This document shows, one piece after another, positions 1-4,730 of a stretch of DNA of 5,143 bases (position 1 is the first letter of the stretch; the number at the start of each line of letters is the position of its first letter). The notes under the pieces were generated by a model. It was not told the DNA's origin. It did no database searches and saw only the letters and a program-made list of their open reading frames with translations. Both the position numbers and the translations under genes were made by a program. Origin of the DNA: an uncultured Verrucomicrobiota bacterium (GTDB taxonomy: Bacteria > Verrucomicrobiota > Verrucomicrobiae > Opitutales > Opitutaceae); assembly GCA_946481225.1 (NCBI GenBank), contig CAMLNJ010000261.1:1-5143 (forward strand). Reading direction: 5' to 3'.

Positions 1-389
1 ACGGACTGCGCGAGGGTGCCGAGGTAGATCTGGTGGGCGACGTCGGCCTGGCCGGCCCAGTCGAACTTGCCCTCTTCCCATTCGTGGAAGTTCCAGAATA
101 GATATACGCAAACAGTGTTTAGGCCCAATGCCTTGCACATCTGGAGGCGGTGCTTCCAATATTCACGCGGCACGCGGGGGAAGTGGATTTCGCCGCAGCG
201 GATGACGAAGGGCTGGCCGTCGAGCAGGAAGTCGTCGGTGCCGATGGCGAAGGTGTGACGGGGCATGGAGGCGGGGGAATCGGACGCGGCGAAGGCGGGC
301 GTGGAAAGGCCCAGCATGGCGGACGCGAGGAGGCCGGCGAGGAGGCCGGTTTTGGCGTGGGTGGCAAGCGAGTGACGCAGGGGAGTCAT
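1..389 (-). CDS. GH35 beta-galactosidase-like secreted enzyme, N-terminal fragment
   Basis: This is a partial gene: 129 codons are visible from the ATG at 389-387, and the frame stays open to the window edge. Residues 1-34 form a signal peptide (basic start, hydrophobic stretch from about 15 to 30, cleavage after Ala-Phe-Ala), so the product is exported. From residue 54 the start of a GH35 TIM barrel follows: FLLDGQPFVIRCGEIHFPR (54-72), REYWKHRLQMCKALGLNTV (75-93), then YLFWNFHE (96-103) and GKFDWAGQADVA (107-118). In GH35 these blocks precede the catalytic glutamates, which lie beyond the window. The family mostly hydrolyses terminal beta-D-galactosides. The gene is probably co-transcribed with the GH43 gene 68 bp upstream. 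No Shine-Dalgarno motif precedes the start. Two oddities are a patch of A/T-ending codons at residues 87-98 and poor agreement with the family after residue 118. The family call is firm; substrate and intactness are not known. Confidence 0.88.
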   Translation of the reverse strand, partial: MTPLRHSLATHAKTGLLAGLLASAMLGLSTPAFAASDSPASMPRHTFAIGTDDFLLDGQPFVIRCGEIHFPRVPREYWKHRLQMCKALGLNTVCVYLFWNFHEWEEGKFDWAGQADVAHQIYLGTLAQS

Positions 390-457
390 TTTAAGGTAAT
401 CGAGGAGAATGGAGGCGGTTGGGGAGTGGGCGATGGACAGGGGCGGGCGGCGAAGGT
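390..457 (-). other. Spacer between the GH43 and GH35 genes (GH35 leader)
   Basis: This 68-bp gap separates the GH43 stop from the GH35 start. Read on the minus strand it is mostly C and T, and it has no AGGAGG-like sequence before the GH35 ATG; the last bases before the start are TTACCTTAAA. I see no hairpin that would act as a terminator and no convincing promoter, which is consistent with read-through transcription from GH43 into GH35. Confidence 0.5.
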
Positions 458-2317
458 TCACGGACGGCCGCGACCGCCGGAAAGCGGTTCGCCGATTTCG
501 CCGGGCGCGAAGGCGGGCTTCATGGGGTCCATCGGGAGGATGTTGCCTTGGGCGTCGAAGTTCATGCGAGCCAGAACGGTCTCGCGCTTGTAGCCACCGC
601 CGCCGGGAATGGCGTGGCGGTGGTAGGCGACATACCAGCGATCGGTGCCGGGGATGTTGAGGACGCTGTGGTGGGCGGTGCCTTTGGCGGCGCCATTTTT
701 GCGGAGAACGATGAAGTTTTCCCTCGGGGATACGACGGGGCCGAAGGGTTTTTCGGCCATGCCCCAGCCGACGCGGTAGTCGGGGCTGCGAGCGTCGTCG
801 ATGGACCACATGAAGTAGTAACGGCCGGCGCGCTTGAAGACGATGACGCCCTCGCGGAAGTCGCGGAGCGGGATTTCGACCGGCTCGCCGGAAAAGGAGA
901 CCATGTCGCGGTTGAGGCGCCAGGCGGTGGGGGTGCCGTTGCCGAAGTAGAGGTAGGCCTGGCCGTCGTCGTCGATGAAGGCGTGGGGGTCGATGCTGAA
1001 GGTCTTGATCTTCGAGTCCTCGACGAGGGGGCGGCCGAGGGCGTCGCGGAAGGGGCCGGCGGGCGAGTCGCCGACGGCGACGCCGATGTTGTGCTCGCCG
1101 CAAAAGTAGAAGTAGTAGCGCCCGTCGCGTTCGATGCAGTCGGGGGCCCATGCCTTGTTGCGGGCCCAGGAGACATCGCCTCGGCCGAGGTCGAGGGCGA
1201 CGCCTTCCTTTTTCCACGACACGAGGTCGGGGGATGACCACACGGCGAACTCGGTGGTGTTCCAGAAGGGGCGGTCCGAGGTCGGGTAGAGGTAGTAGCG
1301 GTCGCCGAAGACGCGGATGGCGGGGTCGGCGGTGTAGCCCTCCAACGCGGGCGCGGGGGCGGCGGCGAGCGCGGCGGAGCCGCGGCGAAGCTCGTCCGCG
1401 ATGGCGGCGGGCACCGGGAGGATGGAGCCGTGGCGCTGACCGGGGGTGAGCGCGGCGGTCTTGGTGACATCGGACCAGGGACCGCCGCCGCGGTTCTCGC
1501 GCACGCCGTAGCGTTGGTTGACGTAGTAGTCGACGAAGAGGCGGACGCCGTCTTTCAGGACGAGGGGGGCGGGGCCTTCGGCGCGCTCTCCCGCGAGGAC
1601 GGGCTTCGGGTCGAGTTGGTAGGGGCCGAGGAGGCGGTCGGACGTGGCGACGCGGATGGCGCCCCAGACGCCGGCGGACTGGTCGTCGGCCTCCTTGTAG
1701 AAGAGCTGGTATTTCTCTTCCGAATACGCGATGGTGGAGTGGATGTTGTCGACGCCAGGATCGAAGAGCCGGCGGGGAGGCGTGAAGCCCTTGAAATCGC
1801 GGGTGAGCGAGTAGTAGGCGCGGATATGATCGCGCGAATCCCCCTCGGCGCGGACGGCGGAGGACCAGACGAGGGCGTATTCGCCGGTATCGGGCACGCG
1901 GTAGAGCTCGGGCGCCCAGCAGGTTTTCGCCCCGGCGAGCTCGGCGGCGAGGGGGAGGGCGCGCTGTTCGGACCAGTGGACGAGGTCGCGCGAGGTGGCG
2001 TAACCGACGCCGAGATCGTTCCATCCGCTGGTCCAGACGAGGTGGAAAAGGCCGTCGTCGTCGCGCAGCAGGTGCGGGTCGCGGAACTGGCCGGAGCCGA
2101 CCGAGGGCTTGAGGAAAATGCGGTCGAGGTCGGTCCAGTCGAGGCCGTCGGGGCTGAAGGCGAGGTGGAGGCCGTCGCCATCGCCGCGGAAGGAGGTGAA
2201 GAGGTAGGCTTGGCCGGTGGCGGCGTCCGCCGCGGGGGTGGCGGAAAGGAGGGTGTGGAGCAGGAGCTGGCCGGCGGCGAGGAGAGGAAGGCGTTTCAAG
2301 GGGAAAGGCAGGCGCAT
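458..2317 (-). CDS. Secreted two-domain GH43 protein (arabinofuranosidase-like)
   Basis: The product is 619 aa. Residues 1-33 are a signal peptide (Arg/Lys-containing start, Leu-rich core, Ala-rich end), which supports the ATG at 2317. Two five-bladed-propeller domains of the GH43 type follow, at about 37-310 and 327-600, joined by an Ala/Pro-rich linker at 312-327. The C-terminal domain has the full GH43 triad: base D331 (ADPAIR), pKa-modulating D443 (IDPHAF) and acid E489 (REGVIV), plus H549/H550 in a late His-His-Ser motif typical of the family. The N-terminal domain keeps D80 (RDPH), E247 (AEGP) and H296 (HGS), but the modulator position is H193 (IHST) instead of Asp. The two halves align at motifs such as WAPE (134-137) and WAPD (390-393). 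GH43 members cleave alpha-L-arabinofuranosides, beta-xylosides, galactans or arabinans; the specificity here cannot be read from sequence. The gene is first in a leftward pair with the GH35 gene. No Shine-Dalgarno motif is visible. Confidence 0.9.
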   Translation of the reverse strand: MRLPFPLKRLPLLAAGQLLLHTLLSATPAADAATGQAYLFTSFRGDGDGLHLAFSPDGLDWTDLDRIFLKPSVGSGQFRDPHLLRDDDGLFHLVWTSGWNDLGVGYATSRDLVHWSEQRALPLAAELAGAKTCWAPELYRVPDTGEYALVWSSAVRAEGDSRDHIRAYYSLTRDFKGFTPPRRLFDPGVDNIHSTIAYSEEKYQLFYKEADDQSAGVWGAIRVATSDRLLGPYQLDPKPVLAGERAEGPAPLVLKDGVRLFVDYYVNQRYGVRENRGGGPWSDVTKTAALTPGQRHGSILPVPAAIADELRRGSAALAAAPAPALEGYTADPAIRVFGDRYYLYPTSDRPFWNTTEFAVWSSPDLVSWKKEGVALDLGRGDVSWARNKAWAPDCIERDGRYYFYFCGEHNIGVAVGDSPAGPFRDALGRPLVEDSKIKTFSIDPHAFIDDDGQAYLYFGNGTPTAWRLNRDMVSFSGEPVEIPLRDFREGVIVFKRAGRYYFMWSIDDARSPDYRVGWGMAEKPFGPVVSPRENFIVLRKNGAAKGTAHHSVLNIPGTDRWYVAYHRHAIPGGGGYKRETVLARMNFDAQGNILPMDPMKPAFAPGEIGEPLSGGRGRP

Positions 2318-2332
2318 GGAACGACGTATTTT

Positions 2333-2347
2333 TCGGGAGTAACCCGA
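2333..2347. promoter_or_regulatory. Inverted repeat upstream of the GH43 start
   Basis: The arms TCGGG (2333-2337) and CCCGA (2343-2347) are perfect inverted copies around a 5-nt centre. The repeat lies 16-30 bp upstream of the GH43 ATG. It could be an operator half-site pair or a small leader hairpin. Five-base arms can occur by chance in GC-rich DNA, so confidence is low. Confidence 0.25.
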
Positions 2348-2375
2348 TTAAACGAAGGCGTATCTGCAATAGCGA

Positions 2376-2395
2376 CGGGAGTCCGACACAACTCC
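2376..2395. promoter_or_regulatory. Second CGGGAGT copy with imperfect inverted repeat
   Basis: CGGGAGT at 2376-2382 repeats the heptamer seen at 2334-2340, 42 bp away in the same orientation. GGAGT (2378-2382) is also inverted as ACTCC (2391-2395) across an 8-nt spacer. Paired elements about four helical turns apart would suit a regulator binding one face of the DNA, but this is inference from a short motif. Confidence 0.2.
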
Positions 2396-2547
2396 GCCCC
2401 CCGTCTTTAGGACTGTAGCGTAAAATAAGCGGAGTATCGCCCTCGACGCCGGCTTGCCGCAGCGGGGCGGGTTAAAAAGGTTCTCGGGGCATTCCTGCGG
2501 CTCGCCGGTTCTATTACGTTAAACCGCCGGTGCGCTGGAGGGACTGC

Positions 2548-2560
2548 ATGCCATCGGCAT
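2548..2560. promoter_or_regulatory. Perfect 5-bp inverted repeat upstream of the dehydrogenase
   Basis: ATGCC (2548-2552) and GGCAT (2556-2560) form an inverted repeat around ATC. It lies 70-82 bp upstream of the preferred dehydrogenase start. It could be an operator for the rightward gene pair; no cognate regulator is in the window. Confidence 0.22.
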
Positions 2561-2573
2561 AGCGTTCCGGTGG

Positions 2574-2629
2574 TTTCCCCACCTCCTCTCGTCCTTATTT
2601 TTTCCCTCCCTCCGTCCCCTTTTGTTTCC
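2574..2629 (+). promoter_or_regulatory. Polypyrimidine leader of the dehydrogenase gene
   Basis: Fifty-one of 56 bases directly upstream of the GTG start are C or T (purines only at 2581, 2591, 2597, 2614 and 2624). No Shine-Dalgarno sequence is present. In other bacteria pyrimidine-rich leaders can be bound by ribosomal protein S1 or by Rho. Either role here is an inference. The tract also argues that the in-frame extension up to 2570 (a Pro/Ser/Phe/Leu-rich peptide) is untranslated leader. Confidence 0.5.
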
Positions 2630-3643
2630 GTGAATCGCCACCGTCCCAAGGCTTTGATTTGGATGAAGCCCTATGCGTTCCGTCAGGTCATCTCGACCGT
2701 CGAGCTGGATCGCCTCCGTGAATTCGTCGATGTGGTCGATATCCGTCTGGACGAGGAGCCGACCGACGAGAGTCTCGCGGATCCGCGGCTCGAGAAGGTG
2801 GAGATCATCCTTTCGGGTTGGGGCGTGCCGCGCATGACGTCGCGGATTCTCCGGGCCCTGCCGTCGTTGAAGGCCGTGTTTCACGCCGCGGGGTCGGTGA
2901 AGTCCTTCGTGACGGAGGAGATGTGGCTGCGCGACATCCGGGTGGCGAGCGCCGCCGAGGTGAACGCGCTGCCGGTGGCGGAGTTCACCTTTTCGATGAT
3001 CGTGCTTTCGCTCAAGCGCGTGTGGTCCCGCATCACGGCGCAGCGTGAGCTCGGCCTGTATCTGCCGGACGATCCCTATCTGGTGGGCGCCTATGGCAGC
3101 ACCGTCGCGCTGCTGGGCTTGAGCCGCACCGGGCGGCTGGTGCGCGAGCAGATCCGGCGTCTTGACGTGTCGGTGATCGCCTACGATCCGGTCATCTCGC
3201 CCGACGAGGCCGCCCGCCTCGGCGTGGAGCTGGTTTCGTTGGAGGAGGCCTTTTCCCGCGCCCATGTGGTGAGCTGCCACATTCCTCTGCTGGACGAGAC
3301 GGTGGGCCTGTTGCGTCGCGAGCATTTCGAGGCGATGCGTCCGGGCGCGACTTTTCTCAACACGGCGCGCGGCGCGATCGTCCGGGAGGACGAGCTGGCC
3401 AAGGTCCTCGAGGCGCGTCCCGATCTGTGGGCGGTGCTCGATGTGCTGACGACGGAGCCGCCGGAGGAGGACGCGCGCCTGCCCTCGATGCCCAACGTCA
3501 TCGTGACGCCGCATCTCGCGGGCAGCCTCGGGCCGGAGTGCCGGCGCATGGCGGAGGCGATGATCGACGAGATGGAGCGTTATGTGGCCGGCCGGGAGCT
3601 GCGCTCCGAGGTCCGGCGTTCCCATCTTTCCATCTGCGCGTGA
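2630..3643 (+). CDS. D-2-hydroxyacid dehydrogenase family oxidoreductase (NAD-type)
   Basis: The product is 337 aa, a usual length for the family, with no signal peptide, so it is cytoplasmic. The GTG at 2630 is preferred because it lies directly before the first core strand (PKALIWMKP); an ATG at 2663 would remove that strand, and the in-frame GTG at 2570 would add a low-complexity leader. Residues 1-130 and the C-terminus form the substrate domain; about 150-295 is the Rossmann domain with GLSRTG at 163-168. D186 after the second strand (AYDP) suggests NAD(H) rather than NADP(H). The catalytic trio is present: R247 (NTARGAIV), E276 (TTEPP) and H295 (TPHLAGS). The family reversibly reduces 2-keto acids to D-2-hydroxy acids; the substrate here is unknown. 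It heads a rightward pair with the GH16 gene 71 bp downstream, hinting at metabolism of an acid derived from the degraded glycan. The middle glycine of the usual GxGxxG is Ser, a variant I believe occurs in some subgroups. Confidence 0.88.
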   Translation: MNRHRPKALIWMKPYAFRQVISTVELDRLREFVDVVDIRLDEEPTDESLADPRLEKVEIILSGWGVPRMTSRILRALPSLKAVFHAAGSVKSFVTEEMWLRDIRVASAAEVNALPVAEFTFSMIVLSLKRVWSRITAQRELGLYLPDDPYLVGAYGSTVALLGLSRTGRLVREQIRRLDVSVIAYDPVISPDEAARLGVELVSLEEAFSRAHVVSCHIPLLDETVGLLRREHFEAMRPGATFLNTARGAIVREDELAKVLEARPDLWAVLDVLTTEPPEEDARLPSMPNVIVTPHLAGSLGPECRRMAEAMIDEMERYVAGRELRSEVRRSHLSICA

Positions 3644-3714
3644 GCGCGTCGGCGCGTCGCGCGGGCATGCGCGGACGGGGCCGGCCAGGGTCTCGCGCGT
3701 CGGCGTTTCTTTTT
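3644..3714 (+). other. Spacer between the dehydrogenase and GH16 genes
   Basis: This 71-bp gap is very GC-rich except for CGTTTCTTTTT just before the GH16 ATG. The 11-mer GCGCGTCGGCG occurs twice (3644-3654 and 3695-3705). No terminator with a T tract is visible, so the two genes are likely co-transcribed. An in-frame ATG at 3667 lies inside it. Confidence 0.45.
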
Positions 3715-4605
3715 ATGGGGTCTGGTCCGTCACGGTTCTTGTTCGCCGCACTCGTGGGGCTCGGTTGCGCGCAGGTGGCGCGCGCCGTCGAACCCGCGTC
3801 GTCCGCCGCGCAGCCGCCGCCGGGTTTCGAGCTGGTGTGGGCGGACGAATTTAACATCGACGGGCCGCCCGACCCGAAAAAGTGGACCTATGAGCGCGGG
3901 TTCGTGCGCAACCACGAGTTGCAGTTTTACCAGCCCGACAACGCCCGCGTGAAGGGCGGCCTGCTTGTGATCGAGGCGCGCCGCGAGGCGGTGCCGAATC
4001 CCCGGCACAAACCGGGCTCGGCGGATTGGAAGGAGAAGGACGCGGCGTCGACTTTCACCTCGGCGAGCATTCTCACGCGCGGGCTGCACCAGTGGACCTA
4101 TGGTCGTTTCGAGATGCGCGGGCGGATAGACGTGCGCCCGGGCCTGTGGCCGGCGTGGTGGACCCTCGGGGTCGAGCGCGAGTGGCCGCACAACGGCGAG
4201 ATCGACATCATGGAGTATTATCGCGGCAAGCTGATGGCCAATTTCGCCTGGGGCACGCCGCAGCGCTGGGAGGCTAAGTGGGACTCGGAGGCGACGCCGC
4301 TGGAGAAGCTCGGCGGCAAAGGCTGGGCCAAGGAGTTTCACGTGTGGCGCATGGACTGGACGCGCGACAATCTCCGGCTCTACGTCGACAACCGGCTGCT
4401 CAACGACATCCGGGTGACGGAGGCGAAGAATCCGGACGGTTTCCTGCCGTTTCGCCAGCCGCACTACATGATCCTCAATCTCGCGCTCGGCGGGGACAAC
4501 GGAGGCCCGGTGGACGGGACCGCGTTTCCGGCGCGCTTCGAGGTCGATTGGGTGCGCGTCTACCAAGAGCGCGCGGCGGGCGGGCGGCGCGCGACGGGGC
4601 GTTGA
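3715..4605 (+). CDS. Secreted GH16 endo-glycanase (laminarinase/galactanase-like)
   Basis: The product is 296 aa. The ATG at 3715 gives a compact signal peptide (FLFAALVGLGCAQVARA, cleavage near residue 24); the ATG at 3667 would add 16 Arg/Gly-rich residues and cannot be excluded. The mature part is one GH16 beta-jelly-roll: FELVWADEF (38-46), NHELQFY (66-72), a substrate-cleft block GLWPAWWTLG (143-152), and the active site GEIDIMEYY (161-169). E162 is the nucleophile, D164 assists and E167 is the acid/base; the ExDxxE spacing is the beta-bulge form found in laminarinases and relatives. FHVWRMDWT (208-216) and FEVDWVRVYQ (275-284) close the fold. The protein ends in a short Arg/Gly-rich tail; no carbohydrate-binding module is seen. 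GH16 enzymes cut beta-1,3/1,4-glucans or galactans internally with retention; which one is not decided by these residues. It is second in a pair with the dehydrogenase. No Shine-Dalgarno motif is visible. Confidence 0.9.
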   Translation: MGSGPSRFLFAALVGLGCAQVARAVEPASSAAQPPPGFELVWADEFNIDGPPDPKKWTYERGFVRNHELQFYQPDNARVKGGLLVIEARREAVPNPRHKPGSADWKEKDAASTFTSASILTRGLHQWTYGRFEMRGRIDVRPGLWPAWWTLGVEREWPHNGEIDIMEYYRGKLMANFAWGTPQRWEAKWDSEATPLEKLGGKGWAKEFHVWRMDWTRDNLRLYVDNRLLNDIRVTEAKNPDGFLPFRQPHYMILNLALGGDNGGPVDGTAFPARFEVDWVRVYQERAAGGRRATGR

Positions 4606-4630
4606 GGGGGGATCGCAGCTGTGTTTCGGA

Positions 4631-4649
4631 CGCGGGCGACACGCCCGCG
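4631..4649. terminator. GC-rich hairpin after GH16 (terminator or REP-like palindrome)
   Basis: CGCGGGCG (4631-4638) and CGCCCGCG (4642-4649) form a perfect 8-bp stem with an ACA loop, starting 26 nt after the GH16 stop. It lacks a following T tract on either strand, so it is not a classical Rho-independent terminator. It could slow polymerase, protect the 3' end, or be a copy of a dispersed palindromic (REP-like) repeat. Confidence 0.45.
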
Positions 4650-4678
4650 GCTACACGGCTATACGGATACGCGGTTGA

Positions 4679-4715
4679 TCTCGCGGTGGCTTTGGGACGG
4701 GGCGCCGCCGCGAGA
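4679..4715. terminator. Long-stem hairpin in the convergent gap
   Basis: The 12-nt arms at 4679-4690 and 4704-4715 pair as 11 Watson-Crick pairs plus one U-G wobble (in plus-strand RNA) around a 13-nt loop. In minus-strand RNA the wobble becomes an A-C mismatch. It lies 15 nt beyond the stop of the minus-strand gene and 73 nt beyond the GH16 stop, so it could serve transcripts from either side. No T tract follows, which weakens the call as an intrinsic terminator. Confidence 0.5.
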
Positions 4716-4730
4716 GCGCGGGGCGTGGCG

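Larger units (their letters stand above)
2318..2629. promoter_or_regulatory. Divergent intergenic region between the two gene pairs
   Basis: This 312-bp region separates two divergent genes and should hold the promoters for both. It is visibly richer in A/T than the genes beside it, with A/T-rich islands at 2325-2333, 2347-2354, 2421-2428, 2472-2477 and 2512-2523. It contains several short inverted repeats (2333-2347, 2378-2395, 2506-2526, 2548-2560) and a pyrimidine tract next to the plus-strand gene. TAAAAT at 2421-2426 matches a sigma-70 -10 hexamer at five of six positions on the plus strand, but no -35 hexamer lies at the right distance, so I do not call a promoter precisely. No riboswitch or RNA gene was recognised. 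The regulatory role is inferred from gene orientation. Confidence 0.6.

Noticed and set aside
419..1237. 272-codon plus-strand open frame opposite the GH43 gene
   Set aside because: Its Gly/Ala/Val/Glu/Asp-rich composition is what a GC-rich gene gives when read on the other strand; it matches no recognisable family and lies wholly opposite a well-supported CDS.
1430..2410. 326-codon plus-strand open frame opposite the GH43 gene
   Set aside because: It has the same antisense-shadow composition and no recognisable motif; the opposite strand encodes clear GH43 motifs across the same bases.
2421..2426. TAAAAT as a sigma-70 -10 box
   Set aside because: It matches five of six positions, but no -35-like hexamer lies 16-18 bp upstream, where the sequence is C-rich; it is too weak for a separate promoter call.
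2570..2629. Upstream GTG start for the dehydrogenase
   Set aside because: It would add 20 Pro/Ser/Phe/Leu-rich residues encoded by the polypyrimidine tract, without counterpart in the family fold.
2407..2649. 80-codon minus-strand open frame in the divergent region
   Set aside because: It is Arg/Thr-rich, without a ribosome binding site or family resemblance, and covers the presumed promoters while overlapping the dehydrogenase start.
2519..3625. 368-codon minus-strand open frame opposite the dehydrogenase
   Set aside because: It is an Arg/His/Leu/Gln-rich shadow of a gene with an intact cofactor motif and catalytic trio on the plus strand.
3754..3768. Possible lipoprotein lipobox around Cys18 of the GH16 protein
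   Set aside because: The residues before the Cys are Gly-Leu-Gly, without the expected Leu/Val at -3, and a normal cleavage site (ARA) follows at residues 22-24.
3730..4566. 278-codon minus-strand open frame opposite GH16
   Set aside because: It is a shadow of the GH16 gene, with Arg/Pro/His-rich composition and no motifs.
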